Source of the DNA: Struthio camelus
Taxonomy: Eukaryota; Chordata; Aves; Struthioniformes; Struthionidae
Direction: 5' to 3'
Assembly (NCBI RefSeq): GCF_040807025.1
Contig: NC_090956.1
Span: 2,468,517 to 2,532,516 of the forward strand
Length of the DNA: 64,000 nucleotides
The position numbers were made by a program, and so were the translations under genes. Position 1 is the first letter of the stretch. Every line of letters begins with the position of its first letter. Shown here piece by piece: positions 1-13,900 of this stretch. A model generated the notes under the pieces. That model was not told the DNA's origin, searched no databases, and was given only the letters and a program-made list of their open reading frames with translations.

Positions 1-689
1 CGCAGTAACGAAGCGCACGTCCCTCACCAGCTTCTTCTCCCGTCCGCACCTGGTCCTGCACCAGCCACGGGGCACCCAGCAGAGCAACCCTGCGGTGTCT
101 ACGCAGTCCCCGAGTTCAATCGGATGCTAAGGCCTGCCTCTGTACCTGACGGTACCCCGTTTTTCAGTGCAGAGCTACTTGGCTTTGCTTTTGTCTTTTC
201 ACACCCACAGCGGAGGGAAACAAAGCAGGACGTAAGCCCTTATGGCTAGTATGAAGGGAGACTACTCAAACGGGTGGTTTGGGAGAGCCCAGGGCTGGAG
301 CCTGGAGCCCAGCAGGCTGCCCGGCCCCTCTGCATCGCTGGGACAGCACCCAGGGAGCCTTTACCAGCCAGATCAGAGCTCGGGGAAGGAAAGCTTTAAC
401 TTAGGGCAAAATGAAAAAAGCAGACGCAGCACATGAGGCCTGCCAAGGAGCCTAATGCATACGTTAACAGAAGTAAAGGGAGAAAAAGATCGTATTAGGA
501 ACATGGAAAGCAATGTGTATGTGTACTGTTTTTTTTACAGTGAGACACCAAGCGCCCACCCCTGCTGACAGCCACCAGAGCCAGATTTACACGGATCAGG
601 GCACTTCACTCTGCTTGTTGTGGGTGAACGTGGACAACAAGACGTACATAAAAGTACAGCAACCGCTTAAAAAAGAAATGAAACAAACA
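1..689. other. Downstream flank, no gene seen
   Basis: Mixed-composition sequence beyond the proposed 3' end. Short open frames only; no splice-flanked exon and no RNA gene recognised. Confidence 0.5.
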
Positions 690-1858
690 TAACTTCTACA
701 AAGTTTTTATTTAACACCTTATTGTTTTACATACATCTACACTTTTATAGAAAATTTGAAAAATAATTTAGCTGACTTAGGATAAAGAAGCTGCAAAAGC
801 CACTGCAAGTCGTAAGTGTGCAAAATACAGTACATCACATGTTAGTATTTTTTTTGCCCCTCGACTACCAAACCAATGCAGACAGATATTACGGTGCAAC
901 TAAAAAAGAGTATAATCAGGCTACAAATATATCTCTATTTCTAAATCCACAGTTCAAAAGTCAACTGTTAAACTGGCCATTATAAGGATTCAAATAACCA
1001 AGAGAGGAATCAGTACCATCCTATCAGTCAACTATTGCAGTATTGTAGTAAAAACAAAGCCCCGCAGTTTAAAAACCTAGAAAACTAGATTTTCTATATA
1101 CAAGCAAAACAAGCTATTTACTGCATTAGGCCTTTCTAAATCTGATTTCTTGATACAAGTACAAAAAAAATGGAGGCTGAAGATACTACTTGAAGAGTGG
1201 GTTTTTTTTTTTTTTTTATAATTATGTATCCAATAAAAGAGGGAAGGCAAACAGCATTTTAACACATACTGTTGTACTCTTCCCTTCACTTAGGAAACTT
1301 CTACCTCCTCGGCGGTTGCTCTGCTGCACATATCTCCTCCAGAACCCCATTTGGGCAACACAACAGAAGTAGAGTCGTGCTGCTACTTTGTCCCTTCCTG
1401 TTTCTCCCCCAACCCCAAACAGCATCTCTCTGTAGACTGAGTTTTCTTAGATTTATGACCACTAACTCTAAAAACAACTGCTTAATACACAGCCCTGAAA
1501 GAAAGGAAATTTCAAGAACACTTACTGAAATAGAGACACTGTTCGCCTAAACCTAGGATTTTATTTTTAGCTTTGAAGTCAATTCTTCAGCTGAAGGTAT
1601 TTAAGGGAAGAAAGAGAAGACAACCAAGGCAGAACGCATGGGAATCTAGGAAGAGATTTAGATTAAGACAAATTTAAAAAAATCCTTATGAATTTTGCTA
1701 AATTACAATTTTTCCAAAATGTTTATGAATTTGGAGACTTCATGATGAGCTGTGGTGCCAAGGGGTAGGTGCCTTAATCCCTGTCAAGAGAAAAATCGAT
1801 TAATACACTTCAGTAACTTGTCATTTTTATATAGAGGAACTTGGGCTCAGATACCTCC
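690..1858 (-). other. Probable 3' UTR of the minus-strand gene
   Basis: AT-rich sequence between the proposed stop codon and the distal poly(A) signal, with no convincing exon on either strand. It includes a T-run at 1203-1217 (A-run in the mRNA). An alternative AATAAA on the minus strand at 1565-1560 would give a shorter transcript. Confidence 0.5.
706..711 (-). terminator. Poly(A) signal AATAAA
   Basis: AATAAA on the minus strand followed by an A/T-rich stretch. It is the most distal such signal before the sequence becomes featureless. It probably ends the minus-strand transcript near position 685-690. Confidence 0.5.
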
Positions 1859-1954
1859 TCAGGCAAGCTCACTTGTGAGCTTATTTGTGGGATGTGGTTT
1901 TAAAGAGAGGGGCTTATTCCCCTTCAAGCTGTGCCTGACTTTCGGTGTTTCTGA
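1859..1954 (-). CDS. Probable last coding exon; residues 624-654 and stop
   Basis: The acceptor is TTTCTTGTAG, ending at 1955. Phase 0 continues from exon 16 and reads [20 protein letters not shown] and on to a TGA at 1861-1859, a short basic tail. This is the only phase-compatible acceptor with a good pyrimidine tract that I found before the poly(A) signal. A different last exon, or an extra small one, remains possible. Confidence 0.42.
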   Translation of the reverse strand, partial: SETPKVRHSLKGNKPLSLKPHPTNKLTSELA

Positions 1955-4900
1955 CTACAAGAAAATTCATCTTCTAAAGGCTCCACACGTAATGATTCCT
2001 CCCAAGAGAGGCAATAAACTAGATGAACTAAAGTTATCTTCTCTTTACAAATCTGAGCTGGCAACTAATTAAAATATGTGCTGAGCAATTCAGTATGTAG
2101 TTAGTTTTATCTTAGCCTGCTTGGGGGCAAAGGGGCTGTCTAGACGGACAGCTGATGAGCTCTTAGGGACAAAAAGGGTTATTAGGCTGCTTTACTGAAT
2201 ACCTGCGACGTGACAAAAATCACAACCAAACGCTCAGTGGAAATGCACAGAAACTAGTCAAACCAGTTTTATGCTATTAGGAAGAGTAAAGTTAGGATCT
2301 GGTAAGAGCTAGTGTGTTTGGCAATTCGATTTCTTGTGATCATCATGGAATCCAACCTCAATGCAAGGGTATACAAACAGACAAGCTGTCAAAATCAACT
2401 CTTTCAACCAGTTTGAACATACGCTGAGTACAATTTTCATTGGTATTAACATGGACCCTTAGAAGACTTGAATTCATTAACCTTCTCATTCTAGCTTCTC
2501 CATATACACTTATTAGGCCAACTGTCTTGCCTCAGCCATTGCAAGCAAATGACAGAACACATTTGCCTCTCAAGTACTAAAGTCTGTCTCTTATGCTTTG
2601 CTGTTAATTCTGAAATACAGAGATACTTACTGCATTGTGAAAGAAGTTGCAAAGATGCTTTGCCCATGGACACCTAAAAAATAGATTTAGATTCTTAATT
2701 CATTTTTTCTTAGGGACAGATCTGTCCACTTTCAGCCACTCCCTAAGTTGTTCATACTCCAGTGCTATGCTTGAAGGCTAATCCAGCAGTTCACTCCAAC
2801 TTCCAAATGGAGATGATTTCAATACCAAATTTAAAGAATTTAAAAACCAAGTTAGACCATCACAACAGGATTTCACCAGATTTCCTCTTGGACCTCTGAC
2901 AGAGCATACTGTAAAACCTCACAAAGAGTTGCTTCTAATCTTTGACTATTTGAGTTAAAAAGAGACAGTCATTAGAACTGTAAATTTCTTCAGTGTAACC
3001 AAGCTCATACACAACTGAATAAAAGCAGCTACTTTATTTTCTCAGCTACACACAGTTAAGGGGGAAGAGAGGAAGCAGAAAAAAGCATTTTTACAAAGAA
3101 GGTTAACTTATACCTCCTAGATTTCCAGTTAAGACAGCTCAGGAAGCGAATTCTCAACATTACTCTGCTGCCATCTGCTACATATGAGAATTAAAAATGC
3201 AGGAGCAGGCAATCATTCTGCCTTCCCGTACATGAGCGCGGAGTCCTTTGATTTTAAAACTATTATGTCAATACATGAAAGTCCATCGCTCTAAAGCTTA
3301 TGCTTTACTGCATAACACAAGAGAGCAAGGATTATACTAACAAAGAGCTAGGGGTCTCAAAGGTAATAGTGTGCTCTATTACCATTTGTAATCTAGATGT
3401 AATCCTTAGACTCTTCCAGAACTTCATTTTCCCTGCACACTCACTGAAGCTTTTTGCTATTGCAGAGTAAGTGGTCTCTCTTCTTTTAAAAGAGAAGAAT
3501 GACAGGCATCAACTTAAGGCTGTCCTCAGTTTGCATTACAATGCACAGATGTTTCTGAATCCCACTTATGGGGATCTACTCCTCTCATTACCTTGTGAAG
3601 TACTTCTTACAAAGTAAAAAGAAACGTTGACATCTGTGCACCCACTGTATTTTGGTAGATATAGAACAATACAGATTTTGAGCTACTTTAGAATATTCTC
3701 TTTAAACAAGTATTTGAAGTATTATACCTTTGTCGGGTTCGACAATTTTTTTCTGTAAATCATAATTTTTTTTTAAACTTAAAGAGAATGAAGGGATATG
3801 GATAGTGACATTTGAGTAACAAAACTAGACTGTATGCTATCATATGTTTTCCTGTTGACTGGTCATAGTTCTCCGAAATAGATAACATGTCGCCCTAACG
3901 CAGGACACTGGGAAGTTAGAAGTCCGTTTGGTTGCAATAGGTAACACAGAAAAATTTGTAACCTACCAAAGACATGGTGCTCAGCATCTTTACTATTATT
4001 AGTAATGAGGATGTGAAAAAGCAAGAATGAACTGTGAGTTAAGACTGTGTTAACCAAAAGAAAACTATCAGCACTGTCACAACACTTAATGATTTACTGT
4101 TTAACTAGGAAGATACACACTTACATATGCAGGTTCTCTGTAATAATACTCAGAGTGAACAAGCCAATGGATTGCATTTTCTTATGCCTGCAAGTCAGGA
4201 ACAGGCAAAGGAATTCACCTACATACTGAGGACCAAGGTTTTGCCACCTAATGAATATAAAACACAAGAATAACCATACTGTGTAAAAAATACAGCCCAT
4301 TTAACTCAGAATTCCATCACCAGCGATGACTGAGAACAGATTCTTTGCAATGAGCTTAAGAGCAGGACAAATCTTAAGGCTTTCTTGGTATGTGAACAGC
4401 TGGACTGGGTCAGATCTATGGCCCACCTAGCCCAGTGTCGTGCTTCTTGCAAGAAGCACGACGTGCATCTTGGCCTTCTGCAAGCCAGACATACAGAAGG
4501 GGATGCCCTAGGTGCCTTTCGTTTGAAGGAAGACAGCTGCTGAAGAACAATGGTAGCTCATATAGAGCTGAACAAAATTCATAGTCTTCTAGGTATACTC
4601 GCCCCACCTTCAGTGATTCACAGCTCAAGGGCCAACTCCTTACATCAGGAGTGCTGTTTCCATGCCAGTCATACTTTACAATCTTCTAGCAATGCATCTA
4701 ATTGTTTTTCAATCTGTATAAACTTAGCGTTTTTAGTTTTAGCTGTAGATAGTGTCCATAACATCCTGCATCAACAAAATCCACAACTCTATGCTGTATA
4801 TACACTGAACTATAAGCTTTGAGACGTATAGCCTCAGACTGCTTTGTTCTGTCGCATTAGAGTCTCTTTATGCTCCCTGGTTCTTGTACCAGAAGAGAAG

Positions 4901-7900
4901 ATGAACAATTACTCCCAACGCACCTTTTGCTGGACACACGTGATTTAACAGATCAGTATCACAACCCCAAGCTCAGATGGCTGTGTCAAGGTTAAGGACT
5001 CCTCTCATAGAGGTTGTTCCACATCTCTGATCACCCTTGTCATCCTTCTCTGTCTTTTCTAGCTCTACAGTATTTTCGAGAAGAGGAACCAGAACCACGC
5101 ACAACACTCAAGATACAGATGCAGCATTTACACACAAAGTTTTGTCCATTAGTTTCCTATTAATTCCTAACATCCTATTTGCACTCTTGGCTTTTCTAAA
5201 GCACTGAGCTGGCCATTTTCAGAGTTATGGATTATATCTTTGCTGAATATTACTGCTGTGGGACCACTCTTAATGCATCCATGAACAAACAGCCAGACTT
5301 CAGGAAGCAAATGCTTACTCACAGTTTTAGCATCGTTGCTTTTCGACAATCCAGATCTCTCAAAATCAAGTTGACAGTGCCATGGAGAACATGTTCTTCA
5401 TAGGAAAGATGGTCTAATAATAGCCTCAGAGCCCAGAAGTTATTCTAGGAAAAGATAAAATTAAAAGACAAAATGAAAAATAAAAATTAAACCTATGATT
5501 TAACCTCGGCATCAGTCATTTCTTAAGGAGAAAAAAACACCCACAAAAAACCACATACACCAAGCAGAAATTAAAGGTCAGCAAAGCTTAAATAAAACAA
5601 AGCTAAGAAAGAGTTAAATGTGCCTAAAAGCTCTAAGTGATGTTACATGGATTTTAAGTGTCATTTGCTTTAATCTGTTAGAACAGAACTCAATATCTAG
5701 GACTTACCCCAAATGCCAGGGCTATCTCTAGGAAGGAATTCAAATATGGAAGATCACAGAAAAGCATCTGCTGTACTGCTTGCACTGCGAGAATAAGACA
5801 AGCCTCACGGTGCAGCTACAGGAAGAAATATCAATAAGAAGTACGCATATGTAAAAGCCCACTTTCCCACTACTTGTCCATTGCATCTATTCAAATCAGC
5901 AGGAAATTACTACCACTCCAGTCAGAAAGAGGTTGGACGTCACACTACATCCAGAAGAATCTTAGGAAGACCACAAGATAGGAGAACAGAAAGGGTACTT
6001 CATTATACAGCATCTTTCACCTGATGCTCTCCAGCTCCTCACAGAAACATGAAGTCTGACACCATCACAGTAAAGCAGGACTACAATTAAGTGGAAAAGG
6101 AAAATTCCGGCCCAGGAGCCACAGCAGTTGAGTAAGTTAAGTGTAATTTCCTCAAAAGCAGTGACAAGTCAAGCAGGATAAGATGGCTCCTTAGGTAGGT
6201 GACTGCATCCTTATTCCAAACAAACGGCTTCTACCCGCCTTGTTTTTCCAAATCATTGCGATTTGCATACTTCAGATTAGAAAACCTTCTGACTGTATTT
6301 ACTAAACCCATTCCAAATCACCTTTAGAGATATCCCACTACACTTGAAATCATCGCTCAAAAAACTTCAGAAATTCCAGGCTATTCTGATAAAATCACAT
6401 ACGTTTGTTTTGAGACAAGCAATACTGCCAACTCTCAAAAAACGGCCTCCAATTTGAATCAAACAACGCAAGATGACTCAACCTGAGAAGTAAATACAGG
6501 ATTGAGAACTGCCAACTGCTGCATTTTATAAATGCATAAGTTTAGACAGCAAGGCATTAAGACTTTTACCAGGGTGAAGGCAGTGTCAGACCAGAACAGA
6601 CTACAGGTCGTTTACTTTCAGATACCTGGTCCAGCTTTCAGACTATGCTAAGAATAGTCTTATGCCACTTCCCAGAAATCTTCAAGCCCCCCTTAAAAGC
6701 TTGTCATAACAGTCTGACTGTCTGCAATATGGCAATTTCTTAAAGTACAATACAACAACTGGTTAGTTTTCTTATTGCCATGCACACACTTACATGAGAA
6801 GAGAAAATAGCAGATGGCAAAGAAATATTAACTTTTGCCTTCAGCTCATCCAACAGACCACTACTGGCAGCCAGCACTCCCTGCAAAAGAAGTATTGAGT
6901 CACAGGTAAAGAAGGCTGCCCATATAGTCTATATACAAACACTACTCAAGACAATTCTGTGATGTACTACTTTAATGTGATTTTATCTATTTTTTGCAGC
7001 ACCTTTTACAGATGAGGTTGATTTTTACAAGGGTGTCCTCAAGCCTCTTTGAGATTCCACAGCACCTACTAAGCAATATCACATAACCTCTTCATTTTAA
7101 CCTACTATGCTTAGCAGACGTTTATTTTTGCACCTTTGAAAAAATACCCAGATATTGGCTCTTTTAAACTATTAGAGTACATTTTTCATAAAGAAAGGCA
7201 ACTGCTTTCCTATCTATTCTGCGGTTATCTGATTTATCTTAACACTAGAAGATACAGAATCAGTATTAGGCACTCTGCAGGCAGAGTTAACTTGTTTACC
7301 ACAACATTTAATGCTTCTTTGCGCTCACCATGACATATCTGTGCTGTGTGTTAGATGTAAGAAACAGAAGTGAGCTTCCCAGTAGACTGGTTCTGTAGGC
7401 GCAGACTGAGGTATCAGCTATATCCTAGCAGGTACAACATCTACATTTTAAACACAATCCTGAAGAGCTCTTATGAAGCTTTGACGCTTGGGGGGAAAAG
7501 CTGCATCTGTGACAAAGGTACTACAGCATAGCTTGTCCAAACAATAGATCATGCACAGGGACTTTGGGCACAGACAGAGGAACAGGTCACTGTGCATCAA
7601 CTTTGCTAAAAAAAAATGGAGATTTACACACCCTTTCATCTCACAGAAAGAAAAACAGACATACAAAGTAAAATAAACCAACCTAAACAGCTTTCACTAG
7701 AACTTAAACATAGCTTTTACTAGATATTTGCAACATGTCTTGTGGGAGGACAGTTGTTTTCAACAGGTGAGTCTGAATAACTGACACCTGAGTCACCACA
7801 TTTTGCAGGCAAAGGATTAGATTCAGCGCATACCAAGAGTATTTGATAATGCACTGTAAAGCTAACCTCAATATTTAAAAGAATGAGCCAATATCCACAC

Positions 7901-10900
7901 CAAATGAAGCCTAATATAAAACCAAAACAACAAATGCTTCCATCTTATAGTATTTTTTCCAGTTACCTCTTGGAATTCAAGTGGTGGCTCTTTCAACGAC
8001 AAGGGATGTAGGTATCCGTTTTTTCCCAGCAAACTGCTACTGCCCAAAATCATGATGAGAGAACTCCAACATTTGGGCTGAAACACAGCAGAACTTTTAC
8101 TTTATGAAGTCCTTCAGCCAACCAGATAGAACTAGGTAAATAAATTTATCCCCCCCCCCCAAAAAAAAAAACAAAACTGTACATAAACCAGAACCTTTTG
8201 CAATCAGAATATGCCTCTTTGACAATTAGACGGGCATTCAGTATTTTCAGAACAGCTAGGTTCTTTTGGCTTTCCTTAAATAACCTGATCAAAGGAAAAT
8301 AAAGTGCTTTCTTCATTCCCTTATATAATGGAAACATTACTTGTATGCGCTCAGATTGCACACTAATGTTCAGGGCTTCTCAGCCCCTGAATTCCGTCAG
8401 GTGGCAAACACCCCATCCATGTTACCTTATCTGTAGCAAAAGGCAACGCTTTCCTCATCTGTCATGTTTCTATTTTATGGCCGATGAACAGACCTGTAGC
8501 TGGTGTTATCATTACAGCCCCACTGACAAGTATCAGAGCATGCATAACTTAGGATGGAGAACTGCCTAAAACAGCTGAATAGCATAACAGTAAAGACATA
8601 TTCAATATACGTATGGCACTTTCGCTTGTTGTTACCTCATTACTACAGCATGCTGTTGAACTGAGTAAGCTTGCAATGACTACAAAGATACAACATTTGT
8701 CATAATTGTATCAGTAACCTCCCAGCTGAGCCAGTGGACAATTTACACAATTTGAGACCTGTATCTGGTTTGTGGTAAGTACATCATAGCACCTCAAGAT
8801 AGGAGCCACGAACTCCAAGGTCTACAGTTAGGGAAAAAAGGACTGAAGAAATGATACTTGAGAAAATTTTTTCGCTCGCAATTTTTTCCGAACGAGTGAT
8901 AAAAAACAAACAAGAACAAACAACCAAAACAACTCACAGGAGAAAAAAGTTTCAGGGAAGTGTGAACTATGTAAAAAGCACCCTGACAGTAAACTCTTGT
9001 ACTAGAGAAATAGCATGTGGACAAAGTAGACATGTGCAGAAATAGTCAGTGGGTCACAGAAACACAATTTTAATACAGACTCACATTCCTGTATAGCAAC
9101 ATATTGCTGTAAAGCAGTTTGAGTGCCTGCTTAATCAGAACACCGTCTTTCAAAGGAGACCCTGCAAGAAGAAAAACCCAAATATATCTTGCATCCTCCA
9201 AATAACTACAGTGTATAAACAAAAACAAGACATTAACTTCATTGCAGATACACTTCTACATAAATCTAACAAAAATAAGATAAGGGAGGGCCTGCAGCTT
9301 TTCTATACAGAGTCTGCATCAACCGTAAAACGTTATCCCAGAAAGCTGCCCAAAGGACTAAATACAATTTAGCGTAAGTCAATGTAGAGGATGATCCAAA
9401 ATAGCCTTCATTATGTACACCGTATCACGGCACAGCGTGGTACACACTGTCAATCTCATACTTCTAAGACTTCTACTAGTAACAGAACAGCATCTCTAAA
9501 ATAAGTCTTTTGTTTCAGAATACACCTTCTTGACAAATATCATGAACCAAGCCAGATCAGTCAGCAGCCGCTGATCTAACAACAAAACGCAATACACAGA
9601 TCATGAAATACACTGATCTTTCCATCAGAAAGCCTTCATCCTCAAGGTCAAGGTTGAGACATATCATGAGGCTAAGTTATAGACTGACATTGGTAGTGTC
9701 ATGATCTAATAAAGGGCTTTGTATTTCTTTTTTAAAGAGATTGCTTTGAGAAAAATAGATTCACAGCTGACCAAAGTCAGCTTTTTCTGCTAAGCGCGCT
9801 AAACAAATTTATGCTCAAATCTAAAGACTTCCTTCTTGCCTAGTGTTACGTACTACATGTTAGCCTGGAGAATTTATTGCTGAATTCAGAATCCCTTAGA
9901 ATGTTACTAAATTTAGTAAGAAAGTAAAAGCTGCAACCAAGAAAGGCTCTAAACCTATGAAAACAAAAAAGGATACTTGCCAATTGTAACCCAAGGCCCA
10001 GAGTCTTGAAAATCCTTTCCACTGGGGACACTGCCTGTTCTGAACATCTTTAAGTAGATTTCAAATTGTAACGGTGTTACCCGGCAGGCAGTACAGCACG
10101 CAAGGCTATTGACTGGAAACAACAGTGAATGTGCAGCATCAAGGAAGTCTCCAGTTTTACACAAATAGAATGGGATTTTATCTCTAAGGTCTCTTAACCT
10201 GGAAAGAAGAAAACTGATCATTTGATTTTTGTTAACATGGAAGTTTGATAGCACTTAGTATCCAACTACACTTAACTAATACACTACAACCGGTAAGGCA
10301 GAAAGCATTTGCAATGCAATGTTACTTTCCATGAGCAAACAGCCACCAACATCTTGCTGCTTTGCACTCTGCCATTCTATTTCAGGTTAAAACACAGACT
10401 GAGACAATCTGAAGGCAAAGAAATTAAGAGAGTCACTTACCCTTTGGCATCATTGCATTTCACAGCTCTCAGGTAGCGAACAACTTCTTTATAGCTGGGG
10501 ATGGGGGGGGAGAAAAGGAAGCATTAGCCTGTGTACAGGTTAATCAAATATTTATTACAATTAGTAAAATAAAACAGAAGTTCTTCCGACATGGAAGACA
10601 TTGCAAAAACAGTATAGAAGTACAACTGGCAGAGAAGAGACATTTGGCTGCAAATACAAAACTGAAGTGCTGTAAATTAAAACTGCCTTTGTGCCATTTT
10701 CTGATAAACTCAAAGAGCAAAATCTCTGGACAAAGACATACCTACCATTACAAATTACTTCATACCTATATCCAAAAAAAAACAACACTACCCTTACACT
10801 AGAGTAAGGGAAGATGACCTGAACGAAGCCTCAACTTGACCTGCCTCCATATCATAAAGCCGCAAAGAAACCACGTTTGTTTATATAGTATGGATGTTCT

Positions 10901-13900
10901 GCTTTGCTAATGAACTTTCCAAGGGACTAAGTTCCAAAAAAGACACTACTGAACACAGCAGATAGCTGAAATAAGCAGCTGTTCTCAGATAAATTATGTA
11001 CGCTGGCAAAACAGAATGAGATTGCCTTGCAATTTAATTAAGTCGCTTGCATTCACACTTAAAGACCCAGAGATCAGAACATGCTTTTTTGCCGTCTCCC
11101 ACCTAGTCAGCCTTTGATCAATAGGACTTATTTTAAATGTCAGCATCTAAGACCTACTGAGGTTATGTAAACAAAGTAGTTCTCTCCACTTTGCTATTCT
11201 TTTAGGGTCCTGAAGTACAAAGAGGGCTCTTGTTTCTGCTTTGGAATCATTCAAAAAAATACTAGACTTGTTTATAACAAGTAATAGGCACGAGAAGCTT
11301 TGAATACGTTTTCACTTTTTATGTTTCCCCATAATGCATAACTTTTGCAGAACCGAAACACAGTATTGCAGTCAATACTATGCAAAACAAAGTTGAGTTT
11401 ATAAAATGAAAAAACCAAAACAAGACCAAACCAATCTTACTTTGTTTTGTCTATCAATTTCTCCACTCGAGCCTGTATAACAGGAAGTGTTTCCCACAGA
11501 AATACTTTTCTTCCTTTCTGTGTTCTTTGGCCAGTAATGTTCTGGCCTTTTAAAACAGTGGTCAGTAATACATGGTCCCATGGTACAACATTTAAGCTGG
11601 AAGGAAAAAAAAAAAATGTCATTCTTAATGCACTTCATTGGCACAGTGTAATTTATTTTCTTTAAGTAGCATGATGATTTTACTAATAAAGTATTTTGAA
11701 ATTTATAGTTCATTTCTGAAAAGTGGCTGTATGGACAACAGCTCAGCCATAGTATTAAACAACAATATTCCACTATGGTAAGGACAGCTCAGGTAAAAAG
11801 TAGGTAAAAATTCTGAAACATTCCTTTAACAACACACACATCTCTAGAACCATCAGTGAAAGAACTATTCTCTATAGCTGTATTCAAGTTAGGCAACTAT
11901 ATAAAAACATATTCTAAAAACAAACAACATACCTATTTGAGAAGCCAAAACAGTGACATGGAAGTGATATGGATTGAAAAAAATTAACAAACTTTTCATA
12001 CAAGCTTTTTGGGAAGTCACACAACACCAGCATCCTTTGAAGTTGTGTTGTGATTCTGTGTTATAAAAAGAAAGAGTTAGATCCTTGAGGAATTAAGTCA
12101 GAATCTTTTAAAAGCAGATGAATCATGTAGACTACTTCTTCTTAAACCCATGGGAAACCAGTCTGTAGTTTTTTTGTTTTGTTTTTTTTTTAATATTTCA
12201 GGTAGACATTTTGGAACTAAGTTTAAATTCATAACTAATAGGATTGCATTTTTGTTATTATTTTTAAACACCAATGAAACCAAGGCTCTTTGCTATTGCT
12301 TTTTAAGACAGAATCCCACTGAGTGTATGGGAGAAACACTACTGCAGCAGCATACAATGAGCTAGATAAGCAACCTGATTACTGTCTGTGCCAAGAGAAA
12401 TGCAAAAAACTAAGAACAGTAAACATCAGTTGCATTTAAAATTTCCTTTAATGTCATTTCTGAAGTAAATCATAAAAGCAACAGCATGTCACTTCACAAT
12501 TTACCTTAAGTGTCATTAAACTATAACAATCCAGCATGACTACGTGATTACTGATCTGAACTCTTGGCAACTTTAAGAATAGCGAAGTCTTCATCACCTA
12601 CAGTTTTCAGTTAAGACAAAACACTGACACAAATCAGAGCCTACCCTTTTAAATCTGAGGGAGAGAGTAAAAAATAGCGTCTTGCCTTTCCTGTTCTTTT
12701 AAAGTCAGAAATTAATCAATTCACCAGTAGTCACTTAAAATGAAACTCAGTATAGGATTTAGGTTGTACCCATCATTAGTTCAAATAGGAAGTGGGATGT
12801 ATAATCGTTTTTGAGTGTTCCTAAAAAAAGTTAATTCCTATTTCATTAATCTTCTGTTGCAAGTGAGTTTCAGGTTAAAGGTGAAGTATAAAGCTAAAAT
12901 GAGAAATGAATTAAGCCAAGCGAGCTAGATGTCCTCATTCATCAGCCTCTGGGGGAACTTTACTATGTTACATCCCTGACTACTCCCCCCTTGCTGAGGA
13001 CTAGACGGCTCATGTTTTGATTCTTAACAGACGCTATATACTCTCAGGCTTACTAATCGCAAGTAGCTACACCATCTTCTGGTCTGGCCTTACAAAACAC
13101 TCCTAGACTACAGTCTAAAAGTTATCCAAGGGTTTTTGGATGTTTACATGGGGCTGATCAAGGCAGATATTGCCTTTGTTCTTCACAAAAAGTGGACTAA
13201 TATTCAACAGAACGGCTCCAAATCCCAATTTGTAGCGTATAACTGTAAAACACGATAGCATGCTAAGGTATCTGCCTATAGAGCAGACTGGTGCATATTG
13301 TTGTTGCTTTGTATTCTTCTGCCTTTCCCTACCCGTCTGCAGTTTACACCCAGGCAGTAGGCTCTCCTTGCTTTGGTGCTCTTCCCTGATAGTGGTTCCT
13401 GATGCTACAGATCCATAAGACTATATATATCTGTATTCTGGAGCTGTGCAAATTTACTTTTGGCCTTTAAGAGCTAAGGCATTCCCATTTTCCTTTATGC
13501 TTTTGGAGAAGAGTCATCTTAAATGTGTTTTGTACAAGTACCATAGCAGAAAGTTTGCGGCCACCAACCATCCTGTTGACACCTCAGCATTATATGAGAG
13601 GACAAGTCTCACCTTTGCAGCAGACAAGGGACAGCAATCTTTAATGAAGCAGTCTGACCAAGGTTCTGCCAGCTTCTAAGAAAATAAACAAAACAAACAA
13701 TGCACTGTTTAATGCTTATGTTCTCTTTCTACCTTTTTTCCTTCCCTATGCTCAACTGCTTAGGAAAACACTTCCTTAAAAGAGCAAAACACTTCCTTAA
13801 AAGAGCACTGGGAGCTAAAAAGGTAATAAGAATTATTCCAAACAGTTTTAGCAAGTGCTTAAATTGTAAAAACATTTTATATTCTAGAATTAACACTGTT

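Noticed and set aside
3725-3745. GGTTCGA string like a tRNA T-loop
   Set aside because: No acceptor stem, D-arm or anticodon arm at the right distances.
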